Positions 1 to 11,187 are shown, numbered from the stretch's first letter. The stretch is 64,000 nt of DNA from Streptomyces flavofungini (GCF_014650815.1 NZ_BMVR01000006.1:177912-241911), one strand, 5' to 3'. Translations and numbers: made by a program. Notes: a model not told the origin generated them from the letters alone.

Positions 1-542
1 GCCGAGCACTTGCCGATGTAGCCGAGCAGGCAGGGGCGGCCGGTGCGGGCGGCGTTCTTGAAGACGCCGGCGGAGCAGGTGCGGACGGGGAACACGCGCA
101 GGAGCAGGTCCACGGTGTCGCGGATCGCCCACGCGTGGCCGTACGGACCGAAGTAGCGCACGCCCTTCTTTTTCTGACCGCGCATCACCTGCACGCGCGG
201 GAACTGCTCGTTCATCGTCACCGCGAGGTACGGATAGCTCTTGTCGTCGCGGTACTTGACGTTGAAGCGCGGGTCGTACTCCTTGATCCAGGTGTACTCC
301 AGCTGCAGCGCGGCCGTCTCCGTGGCGACGACGGTCCACTCGACGGACGCCGCCGTCGTCACCATCGTGGCCGTGCGCGGGTGCAGGTTCGCCAGGTCCT
401 GGAAGTAGCTCGCCAGGCGCTGGCGCAGGCTCTTGGCCTTCCCGACGTAGATCACCCGGCGGTGCTCGTCGCGGAACTTGTAGACCCCCGGCGAGTCGGG
501 GATCTGTCCCGGCTTGGGGCGGTAGCTGGAAGGGTCGGCCAT
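1..542 (-). CDS. uvrC: Excinuclease ABC subunit C, N-terminal part (cut by window edge)
   Basis: UvrC makes the two incisions on either side of a lesion after UvrA and UvrB have loaded at the damage. About 180 N-terminal codons are visible and the rest lies left of the window. The GIY-YIG nuclease domain, which makes the 3' incision, is clear: PGVYKF near residue 19, VIYVGKAK near residue 32, and YFQDL followed by HPRTATMV. The N-terminus MADPSSYRPKPGQIPDSPG is typical of streptomycete UvrC. No Shine-Dalgarno precedes the ATG. Instead TAGGCT ends exactly seven bases upstream, so a leaderless mRNA is likely. uvrA and uvrB lie on the same strand within 22 kb but not in one operon. Confidence 0.97.
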   Translation of the reverse strand, partial: MADPSSYRPKPGQIPDSPGVYKFRDEHRRVIYVGKAKSLRQRLASYFQDLANLHPRTATMVTTAASVEWTVVATETAALQLEYTWIKEYDPRFNVKYRDDKSYPYLAVTMNEQFPRVQVMRGQKKKGVRYFGPYGHAWAIRDTVDLLLRVFPVRTCSAGVFKNAARTGRPCLLGYIGKCS

Positions 543-549
543 GTCGGAC

Positions 550-572
550 AGCCTACTGGCGGGGGGTGACAG
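550..572 (-). promoter_or_regulatory. RecA-NDp-like promoter of uvrC
   Basis: On the minus strand CTGTCA, eleven bases, then TAGGCT, then GTCCGAC and the ATG. Spacing equals that of the TTGTCAGTG-N8-TANNNT promoters at uvrA, uvrB and ogt, but the first base and the GTG part are not conserved (CTGTCACCC). It is the weakest of the four. The family is the RecA-independent damage promoter used with PafBC in mycobacteria; assignment here is by motif and spacing. Confidence 0.55.
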
Positions 573-636
573 TCAGTGTCTGCGGCTGGGTGGCACGGGC
601 ATGGCGGGCCTCGTGCTCCGGCCGCCCGCGGGAAGT

Positions 637-674
637 CCCCACCCGCCCGCCCTGTGCGGGGCGGGCGGGTGGGG
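637..674 (-). terminator. Strong hairpin between the secreted-protein gene and uvrC
   Basis: A perfect 16-base-pair stem (CCCCACCCGCCCGCCC with its complement) closes a six-base loop. A second hairpin, CCCGGCC-GGA-GGCCGGG, lies at 682-698. There is no U-tract, as is usual in Streptomyces. It separates the 705-1649 gene from the uvrC promoter and probably ends the upstream transcript. Confidence 0.75.
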
Positions 675-704
675 GGGATGTCCCGGCCGGAGGCCGGGGC
701 CGGG

Positions 705-1649
705 TCAGCTCAGGCGGCGGGAGCGGCGCCGGAGCAGGGCCGCGCCGGACAGGCCGAGGGCGACCAGGGCCCCGGCTCCGGCGACCGAGGAGGCCACGGT
801 CATCGCCCCGTCGGAGGAGGACGACGCGGACTCAGGCGCCCCGCCCGCCTTGGCCGAGGTGGCCGCGGGCTCTTCGGCGTACCCACCCGCCTTGCCGGAC
901 TTGGCGTAGGCCGACCCCGGCAGCTTGTCCCCGTACGCCTTGTGGACGCGCTTGCGGTAGGCGTCGGTCGAGGTCCCCTCCGCGCCGACCGCACGCACCG
1001 CGTCCTTGTCGAGGGGCAGCACCCGCGTCCCCTTGGTGACGTACCAGCCGTTGATCTGCGGCTCGTGGAAAACGGTGCCTCCGGGAAGCTTGTCGGCACC
1101 CACGCGCGCGTAGCGGGTCTCGTCGTCCCCGGTGGCGATGTTCACGATCTTCCAGGAGCCCCCCTGTCGTACCGACCAGAGGGACGCCTCCTGGCCGTCG
1201 GACGAGACCGCCTTGCTGGCGAGGAACTCCATGCGGGCGACGGGCGCGTCCTTCTTGCCCGCGACGAAGTCGGGCGACAAGTAGTAGACGGGTACGGCCT
1301 TGTCGCCCGCCACGCGCGGCTCGGCCGCCGCCTTGGTGACGGCTCCCTCGCGGGCGAAGAAGCGGGAGAGCGTGTCGAGGGTCTTCGGTGCCTCGGCCGC
1401 GTCGTGGGCGGCACCGCGAGAGGCGTCCGAGGGTGCCGACGGCGCGGGCGGCGCGGGTCGCGCGGCCGGACCGGAGTCGGCGGAGGCGTGCGGGGCCGCG
1501 AGGCCGAGGAGCAGCGCGGCGGTCGAGCCCGCGAGCACGGCTTTGAGCACGCGACCGGACGTACCGAAGGAGCCGGACGTACCGGATACGGACGTACCGG
1601 ATGCGAGCGAACCGGATGCGGCGGACTCCGGGGAAACGTGACGGGTCAT
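705..1649 (-). CDS. Secreted, membrane-anchored protein of unknown function
   Basis: A protein of 314 residues that I do not recognise. It has a long N-terminal leader (Ser/Gly/Thr-rich, then a hydrophobic stretch VLAGSTAALLLGLAAPHASA near residues 36-55), which looks like a signal peptide. The central globular part contains YYLSPDFVAG and a GSWKIVNIATGDDETRYARV stretch. The C-terminus ends with a membrane helix (AGAGALVALGLSGAALL) and RRRSRRLS, a wall or membrane retention tail without a recognisable LPXTG. The ATG is five bases past the stop of the papain-like protease gene upstream, so the two are probably co-translated. That suggests a partner, anchor or inhibitor of the protease; this is inference from position. 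Confidence 0.8.
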   Translation of the reverse strand: MTRHVSPESAASGSLASGTSVSGTSGSFGTSGRVLKAVLAGSTAALLLGLAAPHASADSGPAARPAPPAPSAPSDASRGAAHDAAEAPKTLDTLSRFFAREGAVTKAAAEPRVAGDKAVPVYYLSPDFVAGKKDAPVARMEFLASKAVSSDGQEASLWSVRQGGSWKIVNIATGDDETRYARVGADKLPGGTVFHEPQINGWYVTKGTRVLPLDKDAVRAVGAEGTSTDAYRKRVHKAYGDKLPGSAYAKSGKAGGYAEEPAATSAKAGGAPESASSSSDGAMTVASSVAGAGALVALGLSGAALLRRRSRRLS

Positions 1650-1654
1650 CGCTC

Positions 1655-2302
1655 TCACGCCCCTATCCGGTACAGCGAGTGGGTCCAGGAGAAGGTGTTG
1701 TTGTTGACGTACCAGTCGTGGGACGCCCAGTTGTAGCGGTCGCTGGAGGGCCATGGGTCGCCCCAGTACACCCAGCTGCTGGCGGTGTCGTAGCCGTAGA
1801 TGACGTGCATGTGGCCGCCGCCGTTGGACCACTGGATGCGGGTCTCGATCGGCCGGTTCGCGTCGATCTCCGACTGCACGGTGGGGTAGCGCAGCCAGCC
1901 GGTGACGTACGAGCCGGAGTTGATGCCCGCCCACCGGAGGCCGGTCTGGACGTTGCCCAGGGTGGCCTGGTTGTTGGGGCACTCGGTGTTCTGGTTGCGG
2001 CCGAAGGCGGCGTTGCAGAACTGGTTCTGGCTGTAGTTCTTGCCGAGGTACGTGGCGATGGTGTTGCCCGCCGCGGCCCAGCACCAGTTGGTCTTCTGCT
2101 GCGCCTGCATGGTGATGTTCAGGCGCTTGGCGGCGAGGACCGACGGGTCGGCCGCTCCCGAGGCGGCCGGAGCGACGGTCGACGACGTGTCGTGCGGTGC
2201 CGCGGCGGCGGTGGCCGCCGGTACGGCGAGGAAGGCCGCCGCGGCGACGGCCAGTGCGGACAGCCGTCTGCGACGGCTCAACCCGCGGGTGGAGTGGTGC
2301 AT
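1655..2302 (-). CDS. Secreted papain-like cysteine protease (C39/C70 type)
   Basis: A 215-residue exported protein. An Arg-rich start followed by LSALAVAAAAFLAVPAATAAAA is a signal peptide. The mature part begins near residue 55 with LNITMQAQQKTNWCWAA. NWCWAA carries the likely nucleophilic Cys, GGGHMHVIYGYD the catalytic His, and WGDPWP a following Asp, in the order seen in AvrRpt2/C39-like papain-fold peptidases. The NWCWAA pattern is common in secreted Streptomyces proteins annotated papain-like. The substrate is unknown. It is the first gene of a two-gene unit with the anchored protein at 705-1649. A 10-base inverted repeat lies about 90 bases upstream. Confidence 0.85.
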   Translation of the reverse strand: MHHSTRGLSRRRRLSALAVAAAAFLAVPAATAAAAPHDTSSTVAPAASGAADPSVLAAKRLNITMQAQQKTNWCWAAAGNTIATYLGKNYSQNQFCNAAFGRNQNTECPNNQATLGNVQTGLRWAGINSGSYVTGWLRYPTVQSEIDANRPIETRIQWSNGGGHMHVIYGYDTASSWVYWGDPWPSSDRYNWASHDWYVNNNTFSWTHSLYRIGA

Positions 2303-2393
2303 CGCGTTCCTCCCGAGCGGAGTGGGGGTGGGATGTGGAGGAGCGCGTCCGGACGCTGCGATTGAGCATCAGGTGTTGTCCAGTGCAGGTCAA

Positions 2394-2424
2394 CACGCTT
2401 CAATGCGGCATGGTTTGAAGCGTG
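2394..2424. promoter_or_regulatory. Inverted repeat, candidate operator
   Basis: CACGCTTCAA, eleven bases, TTGAAGCGTG: a perfect 10-base inverted repeat in the divergent gap between the protease (starts 2302) and the XRE regulator (starts 2534). The arms and spacing suit a dimeric regulator bound on one face of DNA. The bound protein is not known; the neighbouring XRE protein is the obvious candidate. Confidence 0.5.
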
Positions 2425-2507
2425 AACAACGGCGTACATCTGTGAACGCCGGTCGCGCGCTCACCTGGCCACCCGCTTCGACCGGGGCGTATACCCGCAC
2501 GGCCGGA

Positions 2508-2519
2508 GTGAACGTTCAC
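2508..2519. promoter_or_regulatory. GTGAACGTTCAC palindrome upstream of XRE gene
   Basis: A perfect 12-base palindrome whose end is one base before the GAAAGGA ribosome binding site of the regulator at 2534. The half-site GTGAAC also occurs at 2422 and 2442. The position suggests autoregulation by the XRE protein; this is inference. Confidence 0.5.
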
Positions 2520-2533
2520 AGAAAGGACCTGCG

Positions 2534-3505
2534 GTGCGGAACGTCACCCCCCACGCAACGCCCCACGCGACGCCCCTCGCGGACGACACCCCGGCAGACC
2601 TCGCCACCGCCCTGCGCACCGGCCCGTTCCACGTCGCCCTGCGCGCCGCGATCGCCGCCCGGCGCCTGCCCCTGCAACGGGTGCGCCACCATCTCGCCCG
2701 CGCGGGCGTGCACGTCGGCGTGACCAGCCTGAGCTACTGGCAGCAGGGTGCGCGGCGCCCCCAGCGCGCCGAGTCGCTACGGGCTGTACGCGCCCTGGAG
2801 GAGATCCTGCAGCTGCCGGACGAATCCCTCATCCGGCTCCTCGCCCAGGCCGAGGATCGTATCAACACGGAGCGTCCCGCCGCGCGTTCGTACCGTTCCC
2901 TGGTGGAGGCCTCCGACGTCCTGCAGTCGCTCCTCGCGGACCTGGAGTCCCCGCTCGACGGCGGTCTGCACACCGTCGGCCACCACGAGCGCATCCGCAT
3001 AGGCGCCCACCGTGAGCTGGTGGGACGCGATTCCCAGCACGTCGTACGCGCCCACACGGACGGCATCGACCGCTATCTGGCCATCCACCACGGAGACCCC
3101 GGCTGCACCCCGGAGCGGATGGAGGTGCGGGCCCTGGAGAACTGCCGCACGGGGCGGGTTCGCTGGCACCACGACACGGGTGTCCTTGTCGCGGAGCTGC
3201 TGTTCGACGCCCGGCTGCGCGCGGGCGACACCCATCTGTTCTGTTACGGCTTCGAGGACGGCACGGCGGGAGCGAGCGCCGAGTACGTACGCGGCTTCAG
3301 CTTCACCGGTGGCCAGTACGCCCTCCAGGTCCGCTTCGCGGAGGAGAACCTGCCCGTGCGCTGCCACCGCTTCACGCAACGGTCGACGGCCGCGCCTCGC
3401 CTCGGCCTGCGGGAGCTGACGCTGAGCGGCAGCCATCGGTCGGTGCACCTGGTGGAACCGCAGGTGCGGGCCGGGCTCATCGGGATCGGGTGGGACTGGG
3501 AGTGA
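2534..3505 (+). CDS. XRE-like helix-turn-helix regulator
   Basis: A protein of 323 residues with a GTG start eight bases after GAAAGGA. An N-terminal helix-turn-helix-like region (about residues 30-100) reads FHVALRAAIAARRLPLQRV, then GVTSLSYWQQGARRPQR, where the recognition helix is likely. The remaining ~200 residues contain no domain I can name; they include mixed alpha/beta patterns and a conserved-looking CYGFEDGT segment, perhaps a sensor. This architecture is common in Streptomyces as a helix-turn-helix protein of unknown signal. It is divergent from the protease pair and shares a gap with two palindromic sites, so control of both directions is plausible. The last codons run into the tandem repeat at 3487-3587. 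Confidence 0.8.
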   Translation: MRNVTPHATPHATPLADDTPADLATALRTGPFHVALRAAIAARRLPLQRVRHHLARAGVHVGVTSLSYWQQGARRPQRAESLRAVRALEEILQLPDESLIRLLAQAEDRINTERPAARSYRSLVEASDVLQSLLADLESPLDGGLHTVGHHERIRIGAHRELVGRDSQHVVRAHTDGIDRYLAIHHGDPGCTPERMEVRALENCRTGRVRWHHDTGVLVAELLFDARLRAGDTHLFCYGFEDGTAGASAEYVRGFSFTGGQYALQVRFAEENLPVRCHRFTQRSTAAPRLGLRELTLSGSHRSVHLVEPQVRAGLIGIGWDWE

Positions 3506-3587
3506 ACCGGGTGGGGGCGGGGTGAATCGGGTGGGACCGGGGGTGCGCCGGGTGGGACCGGGGGCACCGGGTGGGACCGGGAGTGGC
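3487..3587. repeat. Tandem repeat, ~20-base G-rich unit, five copies
   Basis: Five imperfect copies of CGGGTGGGACCGGGNGTGNN. The first copy encodes the last residues of the XRE regulator (GIGWDWE) and the rest lie beyond its stop. No gene lies here. The G-runs could also form unusual DNA or RNA structure. Confidence 0.85.
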
Positions 3588-3610
3588 CTGGCGCTCGGGG
3601 CGCCGGTGTC

Positions 3611-4030
3611 TCAGGCTCCCGGGCCCGCAACGATCTTGCCGCCCGCCACCTTCACCGGCAGTTCCTCCAGGGGCGTCACGGCGGGCTCGTGCAGCACCTT
3701 GCCGTTCCTCGCGTCGAACTGACTGCCGTGGCACTGGCAGGTCAGCCGGGAGCCCTGGAGCTTCTCGATGGGGCACCGCGCGTGCGTGCAGATGCTGCTG
3801 AACGCCTTGTACTCGTCGTCGGCGATCCGGCTGACCACCACGTTCTCGTCGGTGTAGAGCTTCGAGCCGCCCACCGGCACTTCGTCGGCCGCGCCCAGGT
3901 CCACCGGCTCGGTCGGCGCGGAGCGGCTGCCGCTGCCGCCGGACGAGCAGGCGGTGAGCCCGAGTCCGACGGCCGGGGCGAGGGCGGCCGCGCGCAGCAC
4001 GGTGCGGCGGGCGGGGGACGTGCCGGGCAT
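3611..4030 (-). CDS. Rieske [2Fe-2S] lipoprotein/secreted protein
   Basis: A 139-residue exported Rieske protein. The start at 4030 has GTGGAG six bases upstream; a further ATG at 4069 lacks one. The N-terminus SPARRTVLRAAALAP resembles a twin-arginine-like signal, followed by VGLGLTACSSGG, where LTAC fits a lipobox, so a lipid-anchored extracytoplasmic location is likely. The cluster ligands are in CTHARCP (Cys, His) and CQCHGSQFD (Cys, His). The second Cys of each motif could form the disulfide typical of Rieske proteins. It is short, with no catalytic domain, so it is an electron carrier with unknown partner. It is divergent from the kinase gene at 4259. Confidence 0.9.
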   Translation of the reverse strand: MPGTSPARRTVLRAAALAPAVGLGLTACSSGGSGSRSAPTEPVDLGAADEVPVGGSKLYTDENVVVSRIADDEYKAFSSICTHARCPIEKLQGSRLTCQCHGSQFDARNGKVLHEPAVTPLEELPVKVAGGKIVAGPGA

Positions 4031-4258
4031 GGAGTCTCCACAGGTCAGGCTGGTTCGGCGACGAATCATGACCTTACCGGTGGACTCTCACGTGACCGGG
4101 TGGGGCTCGGGGGTGCCCGAGTGCCGCCCGCGTCGGCCGCAGCCACCGGGTCAGGCTCTAGCCTGTGCGCAGGCGGACGCCGGACCCGCCGGGCCCCCGA
4201 CCGCCGGGACGCCCGAAGGCCGGAGCCCCGAACGCCGATCGCCGGGAAGGAACCGTCA

Positions 4259-5245
4259 GTGATAGTCGTCGCAGGTGAGGCCCTCATCGACCTCGTGCCC
4301 CAGGACGCCGCGCACGACAGTCCGGCGGACGGGCGCGGTACCGACGCGGGCTCCACCCCGGGCCGCACCCCCGCCCTGCCCGCCCTCGCGCCCCGCCTCG
4401 GCGGCGGGCCGTACAACACTGCCGTCGCGCTCGGCCGCCTCGGCTCCCCCACCGCCTTCTGCTCCCGCGTCTCGCTCGACGCGTTCGGCGAGGCGCTGCT
4501 CGCGAGCCTGCGGGCGGCGGACGTCGACGTGTCGTACGTCCAGCGCGGCGCCGAGCCGACGACCCTGGCCGTGGCCTCGATCGGCGCCGACGGCTCGGCC
4601 GGGTACTCCTTCTACGTGGACGGCACCGCCGACCGGCTCTTCGCCGTGCCGCGCCGGATCCCGGACGGCGTGCGGGCGATGTCGTTCGGGACCTGCTCGC
4701 TCGTCCTGGAGCCGGGCGCGAGCGCGTACGAGGAGCTGATGCGGCGCGAGGCGGCCCGTGGCGTCTTCACGGCCCTCGACCCCAACATCCGCTCCGGCCT
4801 CATCGCCGACGCGGACGCCTACCGCGCCCGGTTCAAGAGCTGGCTGCCGTCGGTGGCGCTCCTGAAGCTGTCCGAGGAGGACGCCCGCTGGCTGGGCGGC
4901 ACGCCCGAGGAGTGGCTGGCGTCGGGCCCGGCGGCCGTGGTGGTGACGCGGGGCGGCGACGGCCTGTCGGTCTTCACGCGCGACGGCGGCGAGGTCTCGG
5001 TGCCGGGCGTTCCGGTCGACGTCGTGGACACGATCGGCGCGGGCGACACGGTGAACGCGGCGCTGCTGCACTCGCTGGCCGCACGGGACGCGCTGTCGGC
5101 ACGGGCGGCCGGGGGGCTCGGGGGCGACGCCTGGGCGGAGGTGCTGCGGTTCGCGGCGCGCGCGGCGGCGCTCACCTGCTCACGGGCGGGGGCGGAGCCG
5201 CCGTACGCACGGGAGTTGGCCGGGGGCGCGGGGGCGGACCGCTGA
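4259..5245 (+). CDS. PfkB-family sugar kinase (fructokinase-like)
   Basis: A protein of 328 residues that phosphorylates a sugar or related alcohol with ATP in the cytoplasm. GTG start after GGGAAGGA. Family marks in order: VIVVAGEALIDLVP at the N-terminus, GGGPYNTAVALGRLG (substrate-binding glycines), FYVDGTADRLF lid region, ALDPNIRSGL, and VDTIGAGDTVNAALL with the anion-hole GAGD and catalytic Asp. A 30-residue Pro/Thr-rich insert follows the first strand. 2-keto-3-deoxygluconate or fructokinase activity is plausible, but the substrate cannot be read from the sequence. It stands alone, with no sugar operon beside it. Confidence 0.9.
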   Translation: MIVVAGEALIDLVPQDAAHDSPADGRGTDAGSTPGRTPALPALAPRLGGGPYNTAVALGRLGSPTAFCSRVSLDAFGEALLASLRAADVDVSYVQRGAEPTTLAVASIGADGSAGYSFYVDGTADRLFAVPRRIPDGVRAMSFGTCSLVLEPGASAYEELMRREAARGVFTALDPNIRSGLIADADAYRARFKSWLPSVALLKLSEEDARWLGGTPEEWLASGPAAVVVTRGGDGLSVFTRDGGEVSVPGVPVDVVDTIGAGDTVNAALLHSLAARDALSARAAGGLGGDAWAEVLRFAARAAALTCSRAGAEPPYARELAGGAGADR

Positions 5246-5377
5246 GCCGGCCCCGTACCGTCCGGAGCCGTTCCGCTCGCCCTGGCTGCTGACCGCTGGC
5301 GCTGACCGCAACCACCTGCCGCGACCGGTGACCGCTGCCCGCGCGCTCCAGGGCCTCGCCGACCCATCGGACAGGCC

Positions 5378-6238
5378 CTAACCGCTGACCGCGCGCAGGC
5401 CCCCCGGCTGACGGCCGTTGAGCTGGTCGAGCGCCGCCGACGTGGCGTCGTCGGCCGGGAGGTGGACGAGGAGGCGCTGGCCGTCGACGTCGGGCAGTGC
5501 CAGCGTCTCGTACGACAGCCGGAGCGCGCCCACCTCCGGGTGCGTCAGGCGCTCCACGCCGCTGCGGCGCGGCAGACCGGGCACGGCCTCGACGCGGTCG
5601 GAGAACGGCGCCCCGGCGAGCACCGTCAACTCGTCGACGAGCTGCACCACATGGGGGTCGATCATCGGCGATTCGCTTCTGAGGTGTGCGATCTGCTCGT
5701 CGGCGACACGGTCCCACTCGGGGAAGACCGCCCGGGCCCGCTCGTCGGTGAAGACGAACCGCAGCAGGTTGGGCCGGTCCCCGTCGAGCAGGCCCAGGGG
5801 GCGGGCGACGCGCTCGTAGCCCGTCGTGTACGTGAGGATGTCGCTGAGCCGGTTGAGCAGCACGGCCGGGGTGGGTTCGAGGCGGTCGACCAGGGCCCGC
5901 ACGGTGGGGCGCACGGACAGCGCCGGGGGCGGGGCCGCGGCGCAGCACGGGTTGTCGGCGCCGTTGCTCGCCTTCTCCAGGCGGCGCAGGTGGATGCGCT
6001 CCTCGACGGTCAGGCGCAGCGTGTCGGCGAGCGAACCGAGCACGGACGGCGACGGGTTGCGGTCGCGGCCCTGTTCGAGGCGGGTCAGGTACTCGACGCT
6101 GATTCCGGCGAGGGTGGCGACTTCGGAACGGCGCAGTCCGGGGGTGCGGCGGCGCGAGCCGCTGGGCAGGCCCACCTCGGTGGGGGTGACGGCCTCGCGG
6201 CGGGCGCGCAGGAAGGCTCCCAGCTCGTTCTCGCTCAC
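5378..6238 (-). CDS. XRE regulator with MmyB-like ligand-binding domain
   Basis: A protein of 286 residues. The N-terminal helix-turn-helix (LGAFLRARREAVTP, then RRSEVATLAGISVEYLTRLE) is followed by a MmyB-type domain (about residues 105-270), marked by LNRLSDILTYTTGYE, LRFVFTDERARAVFPEWD and LTHPEVGALRLSYETL. Such proteins bind fatty acids or other small hydrophobic ligands and usually regulate a divergent oxidoreductase or lipid gene. Here the divergent gene is yceI-like (6352). Translation starts at GTG with only AAAG upstream; TACGTT lies six bases before it, so a leaderless message is possible. Confidence 0.88.
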   Translation of the reverse strand: MSENELGAFLRARREAVTPTEVGLPSGSRRRTPGLRRSEVATLAGISVEYLTRLEQGRDRNPSPSVLGSLADTLRLTVEERIHLRRLEKASNGADNPCCAAAPPPALSVRPTVRALVDRLEPTPAVLLNRLSDILTYTTGYERVARPLGLLDGDRPNLLRFVFTDERARAVFPEWDRVADEQIAHLRSESPMIDPHVVQLVDELTVLAGAPFSDRVEAVPGLPRRSGVERLTHPEVGALRLSYETLALPDVDGQRLLVHLPADDATSAALDQLNGRQPGGLRAVSG

Positions 6239-6351
6239 CTTTCGAACGTATCAGGGTGATCCCGGGGGTCGCCGCCCCTGATCGTGGCCCTGCCACTACC
6301 AGTCTCCGCCCGGCCTTCCTCGGGCTCGACGGCCGCCCCAGAGTGAACGGC

Positions 6352-6921
6352 ATGACCACCGAGACCAACACCACTGACGCTGCCGCCCCCACCGCCCTGC
6401 CGCTCCCGGCGGGCCGCTGGACGCTGGACCCGATGCACTCCGCCGTGAACTTCACCATCCGCCACCTGGGCATCTCCAAGGTGCGGGGCCGTTTCACCGA
6501 GTTCGACGCGGAGCTGGTGGTGGGCGCGACCCTCGACACCACGGCGGTGAACGCCACCATCGCCATCGCGTCGATCGACACCGGCAACCCGGACCGGGAC
6601 GCGCACGTCCGCGCCTCCGACCTGCTCGACGTGGAGAAGCGCCCGACGATGGCGTTCCGCTCCACCGGGATCTCCGGTTCCGGCGAGGACTGGACGATGG
6701 CGGGCGAGCTGACCATCGGCGATGTCACCCGCCCGGTGTCACTGGCCGTGGAGTTCGGCGGGCTCGGCGAGTTCGGCGACACCCGCCACGCCGGTTTCGA
6801 GGCGACGGGCGAGATCCGCCGCAGCGAGTACGGCCTGACGTTCGCGCCCGGCATGCTCGGCGAGGCCGTGAAGATCCAGCTCGACATGCAGTTCCTGGAG
6901 CCGGGCAAGGGCGACGCGTAG
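6352..6921 (+). CDS. YceI-family lipid/isoprenoid-binding protein
   Basis: A protein of 189 residues with a lipocalin-like YceI fold. Typical elements are GRWTLDPMHSAVNFTIRHLG, SKVRGRFTEFDAEL, TGNPDRDAHVRASDLLDVEK, and the C-terminal ATGEIRRSEYGLTF. There is no signal peptide, so unlike E. coli YceI it is probably cytoplasmic, as usual in actinobacteria. YceI proteins bind polyisoprenoids or amides inside a beta barrel; the ligand here is unknown. It is divergent from the MmyB-type regulator, a likely controller. Start chosen at the ATG preceding TTETNTTDAAAP. Confidence 0.9.
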   Translation: MTTETNTTDAAAPTALPLPAGRWTLDPMHSAVNFTIRHLGISKVRGRFTEFDAELVVGATLDTTAVNATIAIASIDTGNPDRDAHVRASDLLDVEKRPTMAFRSTGISGSGEDWTMAGELTIGDVTRPVSLAVEFGGLGEFGDTRHAGFEATGEIRRSEYGLTFAPGMLGEAVKIQLDMQFLEPGKGDA

Positions 6922-6939
6922 GGCTGGGCCCCGGGAGGT

Positions 6940-7731
6940 TCAGCCCGTCCCGAAGGCGCCGTGCCGTCCCGCTCCGGCGGCGAACCGCGCGGCGCCTTCG
7001 GCTGCTTCGCCGAGGGCGTGCAGGCCGTGGGCCAACTCGCCCGCGAGCGCCTGCTGTTCGGGCAGTCCGTGCTGCTCGCGGGCGGAGAGCCGGTCGTGCC
7101 GCAGGCAGGTCTGGGGGAACGCGGCGATCTCGGCGGCGAGTTGCTCGGCCGCCGCGCGGGCGGTGCCCTTCGGTACGACGCGGTTGACAAGGCCCATGCC
7201 CAGCGCCTCCGCCGCGTCGACGGGGCGGCCGGTGAGGATGAGGTCCAGGGCGCGCCCCTCCCCGATGATCCGGGGCAGCCGTACCGTCCCGCCGTCGATG
7301 AGCGGCACGCCCCAGCGGCGGCAGAACACCCCGAGCACGGCGTCGTCCTCGGCGACCCGGAGGTCGCACCAGAGGGCGAGTTCCAGGCCGCCCGCGACGG
7401 CGTGTCCGGAGACCGCGGCGATGACGGGCTTGGACAGGTTCAGCCGCGTGGGCCCCATCGGCCCGTCGCTCTTCCCGTCCACCTCGGCGACTTCGTTCCC
7501 GTCCGGGGTGCCGAGCGCCTTGAGGTCGGCGCCCGCGCAGAACGTGCCGCCTTCGCCCCACAGCACGGCGACCGCCGCCTCCGGGTCGGCGTCGAAGGCC
7601 CGGAAGGCCTCGGCGAGGGCCCGCGCGGTGGGCCGGTCGACGGCGTTGCGCACCTGGGGGCGCGCCAGGACGACGGTGGTGACGGCTCCGTTCCGTTCGC
7701 TCCGTACGGGCGGGTCGGCTGCGACAGACAT
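6940..7731 (-). CDS. Enoyl-CoA hydratase/isomerase (crotonase) family protein
   Basis: A protein of 263 residues, normal for the family, with AGGAGG before the ATG. Acyl-CoA binding and oxyanion hole are seen in GTFCAGADLKALG and in KPVIAAVSGHAVAGGLELALWCD. The second region carries RRWGVPLIDGGTVRLPRIIG. The Glu that activates water in true hydratases is not obvious: the segment reads CRRWGVPLIDGG, where Asp may replace one acid. The exact reaction (hydration, isomerisation or other) therefore cannot be assigned. It is a single gene, convergent with yceI and separated from uvrA by a strong terminator. Confidence 0.87.
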   Translation of the reverse strand: MSVAADPPVRSERNGAVTTVVLARPQVRNAVDRPTARALAEAFRAFDADPEAAVAVLWGEGGTFCAGADLKALGTPDGNEVAEVDGKSDGPMGPTRLNLSKPVIAAVSGHAVAGGLELALWCDLRVAEDDAVLGVFCRRWGVPLIDGGTVRLPRIIGEGRALDLILTGRPVDAAEALGMGLVNRVVPKGTARAAAEQLAAEIAAFPQTCLRHDRLSAREQHGLPEQQALAGELAHGLHALGEAAEGAARFAAGAGRHGAFGTG

Positions 7732-7833
7732 GTCGTACGCCTCCTGGGTCGCGGTGGGTGCCTGGGGACCGGCTCGGCCGGTCGCGGTACGTCCGTCCCG
7801 TAGCCGACCACGGCGACGCGTCCCCCAACAAGG

Positions 7834-7872
7834 CGTCAGCGCGCCGCCCCGGCGAGGGGCGACGCGCTGACG
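7834..7872 (-). terminator. uvrA terminator
   Basis: CGTCAGCGCG-C-CGCCCC, loop GGCGA, GGGGCG-A-CGCGCTGACG: 16 base pairs with one C-A mismatch, 46 bases beyond the uvrA stop. No T-run. Confidence 0.8.
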
Positions 7873-7918
7873 TGGCCGTGGACGATGCCGCGGACGACGG
7901 CCGGACGGACGCTCGGGG

Positions 7919-10957
<3,039 letters not shown>

Positions 10958-11013
10958 GCCGGTCCGCACCTTTCTTGAGAGAAGTGACAGGGGCGGGGCC
11001 CCCGTCATTTCAC

Positions 11014-11036
11014 AGACTAGGGCGACCCACTGACAA
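11014..11036 (-). promoter_or_regulatory. RecA-NDp-type promoter of uvrA
   Basis: TTGTCAGTG, GGTCGCCC (eight bases), TAGTCT: an exact match to the RecA-independent damage promoter consensus TTGTCRGTG-N8-TANNNT. The -10 ends 56 bases before the GTG, so uvrA has a short leader, unlike uvrB and ogt. Fifteen bases (GCGTTGTCAGTGGGT) are identical to the uvrB promoter. Confidence 0.82.
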
Positions 11037-11181
11037 CGCCGGGCCGGATTCTCTGGTTCGCGACCCGGAGGTCGATGAAACCCGGACTACCTAGGATGCC
11101 CGATGCCGCAACCGACCTTATAGCACGGACATTCGATTTGCGGGCCTTGCCCACCGCCTTCACCCGAACGTGTGGCGGAGC

Positions 11182-11187
11182 TATCGT
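11182..11187 (+). promoter_or_regulatory. -10 box TATCGT, leaderless start of the 11195 gene
   Basis: TATCGT is followed by seven bases and the ATG, the geometry of a leaderless transcript. No RecA-NDp -35 is present. CGAACGTGTG just upstream resembles one half of an actinobacterial LexA box but the other half is missing. Confidence 0.45.

Noticed and set aside
11163..11175. CGAACGTGTG as a LexA/SOS box for uvrA or the 11195 gene.
   Set aside because: Only the left GAAC half is present; the GTTC half is missing. The uvrA promoter fits the RecA-independent type.
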